A stretch of DNA of 64,000 nt from Komagataeibacter sp. FNDCF1 (GCF_021295335.1 NZ_JAIWOT010000001.1:1057001-1121000); one strand, 5' to 3'. Positions 1 to 9,042 are shown, counted from the stretch's first letter. Numbers and translations are program-made. The notes: generated by a model from the letters alone, not told the origin.

Positions 1-152
1 TCTACTGTATCGGGGTGGTGTTCTACATGCGGGAGAAGATGCCGTTTTCCAATGTGTTATGGCATGTCATGGTGGTGCTGGGGGCCGGGACCCACATGGG
101 GGCGGTTGCCGCGCTGCTGCTGCATTGCGCCGGTGCCGCCCCGCACGGCTGA
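1..152 (+). CDS. Haemolysin III / TrhA-family membrane protein, C-terminal fragment
   Basis: The window opens inside a plus-strand gene, reading from base 3 to the TGA at 150-152. About 49 C-terminal residues are visible. They form a hydrophobic tail with the pattern YxxGVxFY, a short loop with MPFSN, then WHxxVxxGxxxH. The two histidines of this last pattern (WHVMV and GTHMG) match the conserved C-terminal histidines of the haemolysin III/PAQR family, which are integral membrane proteins linked to membrane fluidity or lipid homeostasis. The start and most membrane segments lie outside the window. It ends 15 bases before the end of a minus-strand sugar porter, so the two genes converge. The family call is from the tail only. 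Confidence 0.7.
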   Translation, partial: YCIGVVFYMREKMPFSNVLWHVMVVLGAGTHMGAVAALLLHCAGAAPHG

Positions 153-167
153 AGCCTGATGACGGGG

Positions 168-1637
168 CTAGCGCCCGATCCGGCGCAGCGGGCGCCCGGC
201 TTCCAGATGCGCCTCGATCACGTCCAGCGGCACATCGCGGGTTTCAGGCACCACAAGCAGGGTAAAGAGCATGAACACGACGTTCATCACGCTGAAACCG
301 GCAAAGGTCCATCCTGCCCCCGCCACCGCCACGATGCTGAGAAACGTGTTGCTGACCGCCCAGTCCATGCCCCAGTTGGCAAGGGTGGAGCAGCCCACGC
401 CAAAATCACGTCCCTCGATGGGCTGTATTTCAGAGCATAGCGTCCATACAAGCGGCCCCGCCCCCATGCCAAACCCCGCCACGAAGACCAGAAGCGCCAC
501 CATGAGCGATACCACCGCCCCCATGCCCTGCAGGTGCAGCCCCTCGATCACGGCCGCCGCCGCCAGGGCGCACGCCATGATCACGCAGCTTGTCACCAGC
601 AGCGGCCTGCGCCCCCAGCGTGACACCATGAAGATGGCGCCCACGCCCACCACCGCATTGACCACGCCGACCATCACCGTCGCCCACGCGGCGGCGGATG
701 TGCCGAAATGCGCATTTTCGAGTATCTTGGGCGCATAATACATTACCACATTGATGCCGGTGAGCTGCTGCATGATTTGCAACCCCACCCCCAGCGCCAC
801 GGAGCGGCGGAAATACGGCCTGGTGCGCAGCAGCATGAAGCCACCCACCGGTTTGCTGGTGCCCAGTTCTGCCTGGATGCCGGCCAGTTCGTGGTCCGCC
901 GCCGCCTCATCGCCGCGCAGGGTACGCAGCACGGCGCGCGCTTCCTCGAACCGGCCGCGCGCGGCAAGCCACGATGGGCTGGACGGCAGGAACGCACACC
1001 CCGCGAACAGCAGCACGGCAGGTACGAACGGCAACCCGACCATAAGCCGCCAGTGCCCACCCCCCGACAGGATCCCCCCCGCCAGGTACCCCAGCAGGAT
1101 ACCGGCGGACTGGAGCATGGAAAACGTGGTGACCATGGTACCGCGCATACGCCCCGTGGTCAGTTCGGAAATATACAGCGGTGCGGTAAACGTACAGATG
1201 CCGATGGCTACCCCGATCAGGAATCGCCCAAGCAGGATCTGCCCGATCATGGCGGCGGTGGCGCATAGCAGCGCTCCCACCCCGATCAGCAGGGTGGCGG
1301 CACCCAGCGCCATCCTGCGCCCGAAACGCCGGGAAAACACCCCCGCCCCCAGCGAGCCCAGCAGCGCGCCGACCATAAGTACCGACACGATCCATTCCTG
1401 CATGCGCGCGGTGGCATGGAAGTCACGGCCGATGAACCCGAGCGCCTCGGCAATCAGCCCGGTATCCAGTCCGACCAGCAATCCCGCACAGGCCGTGGTC
1501 AGCGCCGCCCGCCCTGCCCTGCCGCCCTGCCCCGTGGGCGCTGGCGTGCCGGGCGTGGATGGCGTGCCGACAGCGGACAGGTTCGATGAATTTACAGTTT
1601 TCAGCACGTCATTCCATCCCCTGGCCTGCGGCGCCAT
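168..1637 (-). CDS. MFS sugar porter family transporter
   Basis: Predicted inner-membrane proton/sugar symporter of the major facilitator sugar porter family, 489 residues, about 12 membrane segments. Family signatures appear in order: the TM1 motif GLLVGLDTG (about 52-60), RRFGRR (103-108) in the loop between TM2 and TM3, PLYISE (153-158), GRMRG (162-166), the mid-loop PSSPSWL (218-224), QQLTGIN (290-296) and the terminal PETR (about 464). The substrate cannot be read from the sequence. The first 45 residues are Pro/Gly/Thr-rich and lack a clear ribosome binding site, so the true start may be an internal codon. Divergent from the DUF6056-like gene, with a shared upstream region at 1638-1810. 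Confidence 0.88.
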   Translation of the reverse strand: MAPQARGWNDVLKTVNSSNLSAVGTPSTPGTPAPTGQGGRAGRAALTTACAGLLVGLDTGLIAEALGFIGRDFHATARMQEWIVSVLMVGALLGSLGAGVFSRRFGRRMALGAATLLIGVGALLCATAAMIGQILLGRFLIGVAIGICTFTAPLYISELTTGRMRGTMVTTFSMLQSAGILLGYLAGGILSGGGHWRLMVGLPFVPAVLLFAGCAFLPSSPSWLAARGRFEEARAVLRTLRGDEAAADHELAGIQAELGTSKPVGGFMLLRTRPYFRRSVALGVGLQIMQQLTGINVVMYYAPKILENAHFGTSAAAWATVMVGVVNAVVGVGAIFMVSRWGRRPLLVTSCVIMACALAAAAVIEGLHLQGMGAVVSLMVALLVFVAGFGMGAGPLVWTLCSEIQPIEGRDFGVGCSTLANWGMDWAVSNTFLSIVAVAGAGWTFAGFSVMNVVFMLFTLLVVPETRDVPLDVIEAHLEAGRPLRRIGR

Positions 1638-1810
1638 CTGGATCGACAGGGCCGGTCACATGGATTCATAGGCAATGCTGCCACCACCGATCCATGACAC
1701 AACCCCCATTCCGGCGCGATCCGGCGGTTCATGACGGAAATGGACTTCATTTTTCCGCAGGGTGCGGGCGTGATATGGGCAGGGCTGCACCGGACAAGGC
1801 TTCGCATTTC

Positions 1811-3145
1811 ATGAAAGCGCCAGCATGCATCACCTGCTTCCCCCGCCTGTTCCCCGGTGAAGGGGTAGGGCTGGCCATATGTTTCACCTTCCTGCTATGG
1901 GCAAACGCCGTGACACCGCTCTGGGCGGATGATTATTGCCGGACCATGCCTTTCAGCCTGCCCACCATCATGCATATCGTATGGGGCAACTACAATTTCT
2001 GGACCGGGCGGTGGTTCACCACGCTGGTGACCTTTCTGGTGCTTGACCTGCGGCCCTATGGGGGGCTGGCGGTCTTTGCGGTGGTCAATGCCGGTATCTT
2101 TACCTTCCTGGTCCATGTGGTGATGCATCTGTGCCACCACATGGCGGGTGCCACCGCCATGCCACGCGCGGGGCAAGGAGCAGTGCGGTGCCTTGTGGTC
2201 TTTCTCATGCTGTGGTGGCTGCCGCGTACGATTGGCGAAGTTGCCCTGTGGAAGACCGGCGCCATCGGCTATCTGTGGCCGATGGCGGGCGAGATGTGGG
2301 TGCTGGCACGCATCCTGACGGGGCGGACGCATATGGCCACCATGGGGTATGTGGCAACGTTCCTGATCGCCACATTCCTTGAACCGCTTTCCCTGCTGCT
2401 TACGCTGGTGCTGGCGGCCGCCGCAGTACAGGCATGGCGTCAGGCACGTCGCCCGCCGTGGGCACTGCTGTGCAGCCACGCGGCAGGCACGCTGGTACTG
2501 GGGATCGCACCGGGCAATTACGTACGCATGCGTACCATGACCCCCAGCCCCCTGGCCGACCGGCTGGATGGACTGCTGGGCAATCTGGGCAGCCTGTTCG
2601 ACCCGTTCTGGCTGCCCTTCGTGCTGCTGGTCGGGGTGGGCGTGTTCATGGGCAGGGGGCAGCAGCCCTTTCCCGCCTGCCTGCGCGCGGGCCGGGGGTG
2701 GCTGTTCGGGGTGCTGGCACTGGCCTACATGGCCTGCCTGCTCATGTTCCCGCGCGAGGCACTGGCCGCGCGCGTATCCTACCCCGCCAGCGTGCTGCTG
2801 GCATGCTACCTGTCCACCCTGCTGGCCCTGTGCCCCGCAACGCCGGAATTTGGCCGGATCATGACGCTGGGCTGCATGGGGCTGGTTGCCATGCATCTGG
2901 CCATTGTCATCCCGGATTTCATAACGCTGGCCCGGATCAGCCGCGACCGTATTGCCCAGACGCGTGCGCAGGTTGCCCTGAACCGTCCCGTGGTCCTGCC
3001 ACGGGTCACCATGGGGCCACGGCACAAGCTGCTTTATGTGCGCAAGGATGTGATTTTTGTCGGAATCAACCCCGACCCGCACAACATGCTCACGGCATGC
3101 TTTGCACGCGCCATGGGGGCATCTTCCGTCCGGTCAGCCCCGTAA
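1811..3145 (+). CDS. DUF6056-like polytopic membrane protein
   Basis: A 444-residue, very hydrophobic protein. The ATG at 1811 is chosen because it begins directly before the first membrane segment; the frame is open upstream to 1559, but that part overlaps the divergent transporter. Recognisable features are an early ADDYCR segment after TM1, a TGRWF segment (NFWTGRWFTT), and a WLPRTIGEVALWKTGAIGYLWP stretch, here given only in outline (WLPRTIG, WKTGA, YLWP). These resemble DUF6056/glucosyltransferase-like membrane proteins, in which acidic residues after TM1 are typical of GT-C folds. A role in transfer of sugars or lipids to surface polymers is an inference only. It converges with the small exported protein at 3263-3565, and a copy of the double-hairpin repeat lies between them. 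Confidence 0.65.
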   Translation: MKAPACITCFPRLFPGEGVGLAICFTFLLWANAVTPLWADDYCRTMPFSLPTIMHIVWGNYNFWTGRWFTTLVTFLVLDLRPYGGLAVFAVVNAGIFTFLVHVVMHLCHHMAGATAMPRAGQGAVRCLVVFLMLWWLPRTIGEVALWKTGAIGYLWPMAGEMWVLARILTGRTHMATMGYVATFLIATFLEPLSLLLTLVLAAAAVQAWRQARRPPWALLCSHAAGTLVLGIAPGNYVRMRTMTPSPLADRLDGLLGNLGSLFDPFWLPFVLLVGVGVFMGRGQQPFPACLRAGRGWLFGVLALAYMACLLMFPREALAARVSYPASVLLACYLSTLLALCPATPEFGRIMTLGCMGLVAMHLAIVIPDFITLARISRDRIAQTRAQVALNRPVVLPRVTMGPRHKLLYVRKDVIFVGINPDPHNMLTACFARAMGASSVRSAP

Positions 3146-3172
3146 GCCAGTTACCGTATGGACATGTCTGGC

Positions 3173-3236
3173 GGGGCTTTTTCCAGAAAGCTTTAGAAAA
3201 CGTCGCCTTTATGGAAAAGGCGGCGCCCGGAAGGCG
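3173..3236 (+). repeat. Double-hairpin intergenic repeat, copy A (diverged)
   Basis: GGCTTTTTCC..GAAAGC followed by CGCCTTT..GAAAAGGCGGCGCC and CGGAAGGC. Same order and spacing as the copies at 11319-11383 (same orientation) and 25425-25513 (reverse), with more mismatches. It lies between two convergent genes. Confidence 0.6.
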
Positions 3237-3262
3237 TCCGTCCTTTCCCTTTCAACCCGCGC

Positions 3263-3565
3263 TTACTGGGCCGCACCGTTGCCCGGCGCAGGCTGGGAGG
3301 CCTGCGTGCCGCTGGCGGTTGGTTCGTTCTGGGGCTGTGCCTGCTGGCTCTGCTCGGCTTCCTTGCGGGCATGATGGCGGCGGACCATACCGGCGGCGCA
3401 GCCTGCGGCGGCCCCGCCCTTGCCGTGGCCGCTACCGACCATATGCCCGGCAACGCCACCGGCTACGGCGCCCTTTACACATCCGCCCGGCTCGGCACGG
3501 GCCGCCAGCGGAAGGGCAAGCAGCGTGGCGGTGGCAAGGGCGAATGCGGTGTGCCTGAAAAACAT
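3263..3565 (-). CDS. Small exported glycine-zipper-like protein
   Basis: 100 residues, function unknown. Residues 1-24 are a signal peptide (FRH, then a hydrophobic core, ending LAARA before Glu25). The mature N-terminus carries two Gly/Ala-rich segments, about 27-42 and 48-60, with GxxxG-type spacing (GAVAGGVAG, GGAAAGCAAG), like glycine-zipper proteins that insert in or associate with membranes. Cys29 and Cys56 bracket this region and could form a disulfide. The C-terminal third is Gln/Pro/Ala-rich and probably disordered. A short basic segment (RRHHARK, 62-68) separates the two parts. It stands alone on the minus strand. Confidence 0.65.
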   Translation of the reverse strand: MFFRHTAFALATATLLALPLAARAEPGGCVKGAVAGGVAGHMVGSGHGKGGAAAGCAAGMVRRHHARKEAEQSQQAQPQNEPTASGTQASQPAPGNGAAQ

Positions 3566-3743
3566 GTCTTATCCCGTCCGGTTCTGTGTGCCAGATCAAA
3601 CGGCACAGGTGCCGGGGAAGTTCCCCCGTAACGCGCGGCCGGAAATCAAGGGGCGGAACGGAGCGGCAGTCATGCAGGCGGGCCGGTTGCCAGAGGGCCA
3701 CGCATATTTCATCCTTTCCCCATCACGAAACTGGAGAACAGAC

Positions 3744-3932
3744 ATGGCCAAGGAACCGACGGACGCCATCCACGCCGCCCTGATCCACGCCGCCGCCACC
3801 CTTACGGCGGCAAGAAAGGACGTGATGGAAAAGGCTTCCCCCGATGAGGTAAAGAAGCATTTCAAGACCTTCCTGCACACGCTGGAAAGCGCATGGCGCG
3901 AGCATGAAGCCGCCGATCACCATCATTCCTGA
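3744..3932 (+). CDS. Small charged hypothetical protein
   Basis: A 62-residue, soluble, helix-prone protein rich in Ala, Lys, Glu and His, starting MAKEPTDAI and ending in a His-rich tail (EHEAADHHHS). The frame is open further upstream, but the ATG at 3744 has a GGAG motif about 8 bases before it (3733-3736). The spacing and the immediate downstream terminator suggest a genuine, independently transcribed small gene. No signal peptide or membrane segment. No family recognised. It could be a stress or nucleoid-associated small protein, but nothing in the sequence decides this. Confidence 0.6.
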   Translation: MAKEPTDAIHAALIHAAATLTAARKDVMEKASPDEVKKHFKTFLHTLESAWREHEAADHHHS

Positions 3933-3950
3933 TCGGACGCGCACATGAAG

Positions 3951-3988
3951 AAAGGGGGAGGCACCTGTCGGCGCCTCCCCCCTTTTTT
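3951..3988. terminator. Bidirectional intrinsic terminator
   Basis: An A3G5AGGC stem faces a GCCTC6T6 arm around an 8-base loop. A T-run follows on the plus strand (3983-3988) and TTTTCTT on the minus strand, so it can serve both the gene ending at 3932 and the convergent gene ending at 4141. Confidence 0.75.
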
Positions 3989-4045
3989 GACGTCAATGCA
4001 TGTCCCGTACCCGCGACATGACGGGCTGCCTGCCATCAGGACACT

Positions 4046-4086
4046 CGTTCACGAGAGTGAACGGTCATCCTTCTCCTGAAGAAGGA
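4046..4086. other. Two tandem short stem-loops
   Basis: GTTCAC-GAGA-GTGAAC (4047-4062) and TCCTTCT-CCTGA-AGAAGGA (4068-4086) are perfect short stems in the gap between convergent genes. No T-run follows either. They may be structured 3' ends; function unknown. Confidence 0.35.
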
Positions 4087-4140
4087 CAGCGCCCGGAACC
4101 TTCATGATTTCCCGTGAACGGGCTGCCCGGATACGATCCT

Positions 4141-4437
4141 TCAGCGGTGACCGGTAAAGAACTGGCTCATGTCGCCCTTGGTATTGTGGCCCCATTTGTC
4201 CAGCGTCTGGCCGGTACGGTGGCCCCAGTCCTTGGCACCGTCGGTTTTCTCGGCGGCCTTTTCATGGGCCTCATGTGCTTTTTCACGGGTTTCGTGCCCG
4301 GCTTCATGTGATTTCAGACGCACTTCACATTCGGCATGGTCCGTAACCCCTTCACATGAATCCGCGCGCGCCGGGACCAGCGTTACCATGTTCAGCCCGG
4401 TTACGCACAGCCCTGCCAGAATCAGCGTCTTTTTCAT
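4141..4437 (-). CDS. Small exported His/Glu-rich protein
   Basis: 98 residues with a clear signal peptide (MKKTLILAGL core, cleavage likely after VPARA at 25). The mature part has two cysteines (28 and 37, in SCEGVTDHAEC) that could form one disulfide. It is followed by a strongly charged helix with repeating HE/EKA units (SHEAGHETREKAHEAHEKA, 43-61) that would give an amphipathic coil with many possible metal-binding histidines. The tail is Gly/Asp/His-rich. No family recognised. A periplasmic metal-buffering or envelope-stress role would fit the composition but is speculation. Expressed alone; the bidirectional terminator lies downstream. Confidence 0.62.
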   Translation of the reverse strand: MKKTLILAGLCVTGLNMVTLVPARADSCEGVTDHAECEVRLKSHEAGHETREKAHEAHEKAAEKTDGAKDWGHRTGQTLDKWGHNTKGDMSQFFTGHR

Positions 4438-4542
4438 GTGTTCTTACCCATCCTTCAGTTTGCCGGCATGGACAGGCATGCTGCCCATGCACATTCAGTA
4501 AACCAAACGTGGCATCACCGCCGAAGTTGCCTTGCGCCGCAT

Positions 4543-5577
4543 TCAGGCCCCGTTGCGGAAATCCAGCACGATGCGCCCCTGCACCCGGCCATGTTCCAGA
4601 TTGTCAAAGATCGTATTGATGTTTTCCAGCCGGTCCGGGCTGACCACGGTGGTCACCTTGCCTTCGGTGAAGAAGGACATCGCCTCGATCATGTCCAGCC
4701 GCGTGCCGACAATGGAGCCGCGCACGGTGGTACCGTTCATCACCATGTCAAAGATCGAGAGCGGGAAATCCCCCGGTGGCAGGCCATTGAGCACAACCGT
4801 GCCCCCGCGCCGCGCATACCCCACCGCCTGACTGAACGCCTTGTCCGATACGGCGGTGACCAGCACGCCATGGGTGCCGCCCGTCTGCTCGCGGATACAG
4901 GCGACCGGGTCCTGCTTCAGCGCATTGACCGTAACCCGTGCGCCCAGCCTGCGGGCTTCGGCCAGCTTCTCGTCGCTGATATCCACGGCGGCCACGTTCA
5001 GCCCCATGGCCACGGCGTACTGGATGGCCATCTGCCCAAGCCCGCCCGCACCCGAAATGGCGACCCATTCCCCGGCACGGGTATCGGTCATCTTCAGGCC
5101 CTTGTACACCGTCAGTCCCGCGCACAGCACCGGGGCCGTCCTGATCGGGTCGATATCCTTTGGCAGATGGGCCACGTAGTTGGGGTCGGCCACCACATAT
5201 TCGGCAAAGCAGCCATTGACGGAATAGCCGGTATCCTCCTGCTTTTCACACAGGGTTTCCCATCCGCCCAGACAGTGCTCGCAATGCCCGCAGGCGGAAT
5301 ACAGCCACGGCACGCCCACCACGTCGCCCGTCCTGATCCAGTTGACGTTGCTGCCGACCTCAACCACATGGCCAATGCCTTCATGGCCGGGAATGAAAGG
5401 CGGGTTGGGCTTGGCCGGCCAGTCACCGCGGGCCGCATGCAGGTCGGTGTGGCAGACCCCGCAGGCATCGACCTTGACCAGTATCTGGTTGGAGTTGATC
5501 TGCGGAATGTCCAGTTCCTCGATCGTGAGCGGCCTGCCGAATTCCCGCACTACCGCCGCTTTCATCTTTCCAGCCAT
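4543..5577 (-). CDS. adhP: Zinc-dependent alcohol dehydrogenase, AdhP type
   Basis: 344-residue cytoplasmic NAD-dependent alcohol dehydrogenase of the medium-chain family, interconverting primary alcohols and aldehydes. Catalytic zinc ligands are visible as Cys42 (GVCHTD), His65/Glu66 (GHEGIG) and Cys152. The structural zinc lobe has Cys96, 99, 102 and 110 (CGHCEHC, LC). The nucleotide site is GAGGLG (176-181), followed by an acidic residue in VAAVDIS, which suggests NAD rather than NADP. The start at 5577 is chosen because GGAAGG lies about 7 bases upstream; the frame extends further to 5928 but overlaps metC. In acetic acid bacteria such soluble enzymes complement the periplasmic PQQ alcohol dehydrogenase. 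Confidence 0.92.
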   Translation of the reverse strand: MAGKMKAAVVREFGRPLTIEELDIPQINSNQILVKVDACGVCHTDLHAARGDWPAKPNPPFIPGHEGIGHVVEVGSNVNWIRTGDVVGVPWLYSACGHCEHCLGGWETLCEKQEDTGYSVNGCFAEYVVADPNYVAHLPKDIDPIRTAPVLCAGLTVYKGLKMTDTRAGEWVAISGAGGLGQMAIQYAVAMGLNVAAVDISDEKLAEARRLGARVTVNALKQDPVACIREQTGGTHGVLVTAVSDKAFSQAVGYARRGGTVVLNGLPPGDFPLSIFDMVMNGTTVRGSIVGTRLDMIEAMSFFTEGKVTTVVSPDRLENINTIFDNLEHGRVQGRIVLDFRNGA

Positions 5578-5722
5578 CTTGCACCTTCCATCCTGTCGTG
5601 GCCCTGCGCGACGCCGGTTATTGCCTGTCCGGCCATGCGCCCGCGTCCGGCGGGGCCACGGGCCGCATGGCCCGCTGGGCGTGGAGTGTCCCACCCCTGT
5701 GGCCGCGCATCCTTGATCTAGG

Positions 5723-6982
5723 TCAGCCCTTTCCCCGCAGATGACGGGCGGCAGACATGCCATCCAGGCCACGCGCCAGGTCAGCCGCCAGTGCTTCGGG
5801 CGCCTCCAGCCCGATATGGAGGCGGCACGCAACGCCCCCATGCGTAATGGAGGGGCAGGAGCGCGCAATGCCGCCCGTGGTGGGCAGCACAAGGCTTTCA
5901 TACCCGCCCCACGAAGCCCCGATGCCAAACAGGGCCAGCCCGTCGATCATGGCGGTCATGTCGGCCTCGGTATACGCGGGGTCGAACACCACGCCAAACA
6001 GCGATGACGCACCGCTGAAATCACGCTTCCAGTATTCATGCCCCGGACAGGACGGCAGTGCCGGGTGCAGCACGCGCGCCACTTCCGGCCTGTCCTGCAG
6101 CCACAGCGCCACGGCAAGGGCGCTGGCCGCCTGCCGCTCCTGCCGGGCGCCCATGGTGCGCAGGCCACGCAGGGTCAGCCAGCAGTCATCCGGGCCGGCC
6201 AGCTGGCCCGTCTGGATGGCGGCATCACGCAGCGGGTACCAGTCATCAACATGCGCCACGGTCACGCCGCCAATAATCGTGTCCGAATGGCCGGCGGCAT
6301 ATTTGGTCAGCGCCTGCACGGATACATGCGCGCCATGGGCAAACGGGTCGAACAGCCCGATGCCCCATGTGTTGTCCACCACCAGCCGCGCGCCGGCCGT
6401 GCGGGCAAGACGGGCCAGCATGGGCACGTCCTGCACCTCGAACGAATGGCTGCCAGGACTTTCGGCAAAGATGACACGGGTGTTGGGGCGCAGCAGCGCG
6501 CGCAGCGCCGCCTCATCCGCCAGGGGGGGGAAATAGCTGATTTCCACCCCGAAGCGGCGCAGCACCCTCTCGGCAAGGCGGCGGGTGGGACCATAGACGG
6601 AATCCGACAGCAGACAGTGGTCGCCCGCCCCCAGATAGGCCAGGAGCGGCAGCGTGCAGGCGGCAAGGCCCGACGGGACGACCTGGGTATGCGCCCCCCC
6701 CTCGATCGCGGCCACGGCCTGTTCAAGCTGGTGCTGCACCGGACTGCCCATCGCGCCGTAGATCAGTTCATCGCCATAGCGGTTGTGACCCGCCGCCTCC
6801 ATGGCTTCCAAGCTGGAAAACAGTACGGTGGACCCACGGGTCACGGGCGGGTTGACGAATACGCCCCTGCCCCCCTCCGGCGCATCGCGCCCAAGCTGGA
6901 CAAGCCGGGTGGACAGGTCGCGCCAGCCACGCACGACACTCTCAAGCAGGGCTGCGGAGATGGGGGGGATAAGACCGCTCAT
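5723..6982 (-). CDS. metC: Cystathionine beta-lyase (PLP-dependent)
   Basis: 419-residue Cys/Met-metabolism PLP enzyme that cleaves cystathionine to homocysteine, pyruvate and ammonia. Fold-type I signatures: Tyr130 (SVYGP), Asp203 (VVDNTW) and the Schiff-base lysine Lys227 in ALTKYAAGHSD. The TKYxxGHSD form is typical of the cystathionine beta-lyase subgroup. Length is slightly above the usual 390-400 because of about 25 extra N-terminal residues. It lies 12 bases downstream of a mercaptopyruvate sulfurtransferase gene on the same strand, so the two probably share a transcript and connect sulfur amino acid turnover. A methionine gamma-lyase or related lyase activity cannot be excluded. Confidence 0.88.
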   Translation of the reverse strand: MSGLIPPISAALLESVVRGWRDLSTRLVQLGRDAPEGGRGVFVNPPVTRGSTVLFSSLEAMEAAGHNRYGDELIYGAMGSPVQHQLEQAVAAIEGGAHTQVVPSGLAACTLPLLAYLGAGDHCLLSDSVYGPTRRLAERVLRRFGVEISYFPPLADEAALRALLRPNTRVIFAESPGSHSFEVQDVPMLARLARTAGARLVVDNTWGIGLFDPFAHGAHVSVQALTKYAAGHSDTIIGGVTVAHVDDWYPLRDAAIQTGQLAGPDDCWLTLRGLRTMGARQERQAASALAVALWLQDRPEVARVLHPALPSCPGHEYWKRDFSGASSLFGVVFDPAYTEADMTAMIDGLALFGIGASWGGYESLVLPTTGGIARSCPSITHGGVACRLHIGLEAPEALAADLARGLDGMSAARHLRGKG

Positions 6983-6994
6983 GTCGCCCTTCCC

Positions 6995-7846
6995 TTACGC
7001 CGCACCGCTGACAATGGGCGAATCCGGGGTGGACGCCCATTCCGCCCATGACCCGTCATACACGGCCGGTTCCCCACTTCCGGCCTGAACGCTGACCAGC
7101 GCCAGCGCGATCATGCATGCCGTCATGCCGCTGCCACATGAACAGGTGACGGCGGTATCATCCGTCACGCCAAGCTGGACGAACATTTCCTTCAGCCTGT
7201 CAGCAGGCAGGAAGCGGCCGTTGGCGTCAAGCAGTTCCCCATAGGGCAGGCTGCGCGCGCCAGGCATGTGGCCGGATTCGATGCCGGGCCGCGGCTCGGG
7301 GGCCGTCCCCTCGAAGCGGGCGCGGCTGCGGGCATCAAGGATCAGCCCGGGCAACCGCCCGTGCACGATGTCCAGCACGTCACCCATGCCATGCAGCCGT
7401 TCGTAACGCGGGCGGCAGACAAAGGGGGCGGGCGCGGCCAGGTCCGGCCCGCTTTCCAGCGGCAGGCCCGCGCTCTTCCATGCCGCAAGACCGCCCTCGA
7501 GCACCTGCACCCGTTCATGGCCGAACAGCCGCGCAAGCCACCAGGCGCGTGCGGCGCACGCCATGCCGTCCTGATCATAGAACACGATGCGCCGTGCGTT
7601 GCCCATGCCACGCTCGGTCGCCAGCCGCGCGAAGCGGGTCTGGCCGGGAACGGTATGTGGCAGGGGGGAATCCGGATCGGAAAATGTATCGATGTCAAAG
7701 CGCACCGCGCCGCCGATATGCGCGTTGGCAAAACGCTGCTGCGGGTCGAAGGCCTGCCCCGGCAGGGCCATGGAGGCATCCAGCACAAGGATATCGTCAT
7801 GTTGCTGGGCCTGTGACAGGTCAGTGGCTGAGATCAGCGGATGCAT
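6995..7846 (-). CDS. sseA: 3-mercaptopyruvate sulfurtransferase (two-domain rhodanese)
   Basis: 283-residue tandem-rhodanese protein. It transfers sulfur from 3-mercaptopyruvate (or thiosulfate) to a thiol acceptor or cyanide. The N-terminal inactive rhodanese domain contains FYDQDG and the interdomain EGG segment. The C-terminal domain contains the active loop CGSGMTA with catalytic Cys237; the CGSG form is characteristic of mercaptopyruvate sulfurtransferases rather than thiosulfate-specific CRKGV enzymes. Asp and Arg positions of the linker (LDARSRARFEG) are intact. First gene of a likely two-gene unit with metC. Its start lies 119 bases from the divergent permease gene. Confidence 0.92.
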   Translation of the reverse strand: MHPLISATDLSQAQQHDDILVLDASMALPGQAFDPQQRFANAHIGGAVRFDIDTFSDPDSPLPHTVPGQTRFARLATERGMGNARRIVFYDQDGMACAARAWWLARLFGHERVQVLEGGLAAWKSAGLPLESGPDLAAPAPFVCRPRYERLHGMGDVLDIVHGRLPGLILDARSRARFEGTAPEPRPGIESGHMPGARSLPYGELLDANGRFLPADRLKEMFVQLGVTDDTAVTCSCGSGMTACMIALALVSVQAGSGEPAVYDGSWAEWASTPDSPIVSGAA

Positions 7847-7965
7847 ACCGTCTCCCGGTCTTCAAGGAATTGCGTGTTGCCAGACAGGGTGCAGCATATG
7901 ATGCGGGAACGAAAGTCCTGAACATTTGTCTTTCGTTTCATGGCGGGAGGGGGTACGCCTGCTTT

Positions 7966-9042
7966 ATGGTCGAACGTATCATGATGGGGCTGATGCTGGG
8001 GGGGATCGCATTTGGCTGCGTCCTGATCCTGTATCCGTTCATGACCGCCCTGCTCTGGGCCGCGATCCTGACATTTTCCACATGGCCGGTCTTCATGCGG
8101 CTGCGGCGCAACATGTCCCTGCTGCCCGCCGCCATGGTCATGACGTTGCTATGCGCGCTGGTGCTGGTGGTGCCGGTCGTGCTGGTCGTGTCCAACAGCA
8201 TTGCCGATGTCCCGGCCACACTGCAGTACATTGTCGATGCGGTGGGCACGCTGCACCTGCCGCCGCTGCCCCAGCGCATTGCCCATATCCCGCATTTCGG
8301 TCCGGAAATTGCCGATAAATGGCAGAAATGGTCGGAAGACGTGGGCAGCATAGACCAGGTGGTCCGCCCCTATGCCGGGCGGATCGGGCAATCCGTGCTG
8401 TCCGCCATGATGCAGCTTGCCAGCGGGATGGCGCATCTGGCCATGGCGCTGTTCATCTCCTTCTTCTTCTGGCTGGGCGGTGATGCGCTGGGCAATACCT
8501 TCGTGGCCGTGGTGCGGCGCATTGCCGGGGTCTATGCCGACCGGATACTGGGCATCGTGGGCCGCACCATCCGGGGCACGGTATACGGCATACTGGGTAC
8601 CGCCCTGATACAGGGCATCCTGACCGGCATCGGCTTTGCCATAGCGGGCATTTCCAGCCCGGTGCTGCTGGGGGCGATCACCGCCTTCGTGGCGGTGCTG
8701 CCCATCGGCGCGCCGCTGATCTGGATTCCGGCGGCGATTTTCCTGCTGCTGACCCACCATCCCGGCTGGGGCATCTTCCTGCTGCTGTACGGTACGATCA
8801 TCGTATCGGGGGCGGACCATGTCATCCGTCCCATGTTCATCGCCCGGGGCGCGCAGATGCCCTACCTGCTGACCGTACTGGGCGTGCTGGGGGGCGTGCT
8901 GACCTTCGGGGGGCTGGGCATTTTCCTTGGCCCCGTGCTGATTGGCGTCGGCTATACCCTGACCGCCGAATTCGCGGCGGGCGACCCACGCTCCAAGAAC
9001 CCCATACCTGACGACATGCGCGAGCCGTTTATCGAATCATGA
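7966..9042 (+). CDS. AI-2E family transporter (PerM/YdiK-like permease)
   Basis: 358-residue inner-membrane protein with about 7-8 hydrophobic segments. The middle amphipathic region is followed by the conserved C-terminal block of the family: LALFISFFFW, the GTVYGILGTALIQG segment, FVAVLPIGAPLIWIPA and GVLTFGGLGIFLGPV. Members include E. coli YdiK, PerM and TqsA; proposed substrates range from AI-2 to protons or sodium, so the substrate stays open. The frame is open upstream to 7480, but the ATG at 7966 follows a GGGAGGGGG purine run at 7945-7953 and leaves the metA-side sulfurtransferase gene clear. Its stop overlaps the next gene by ATGA, so the two are translationally coupled. Confidence 0.85.
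   Translation: MVERIMMGLMLGGIAFGCVLILYPFMTALLWAAILTFSTWPVFMRLRRNMSLLPAAMVMTLLCALVLVVPVVLVVSNSIADVPATLQYIVDAVGTLHLPPLPQRIAHIPHFGPEIADKWQKWSEDVGSIDQVVRPYAGRIGQSVLSAMMQLASGMAHLAMALFISFFFWLGGDALGNTFVAVVRRIAGVYADRILGIVGRTIRGTVYGILGTALIQGILTGIGFAIAGISSPVLLGAITAFVAVLPIGAPLIWIPAAIFLLLTHHPGWGIFLLLYGTIIVSGADHVIRPMFIARGAQMPYLLTVLGVLGGVLTFGGLGIFLGPVLIGVGYTLTAEFAAGDPRSKNPIPDDMREPFIES

Noticed and set aside
4438-5721. 427-residue plus-strand open frame over adhP
   Set aside because: It is the mirror frame of a clear dehydrogenase on the other strand, with His/Arg/Gln-rich composition typical of antisense in high-GC DNA.
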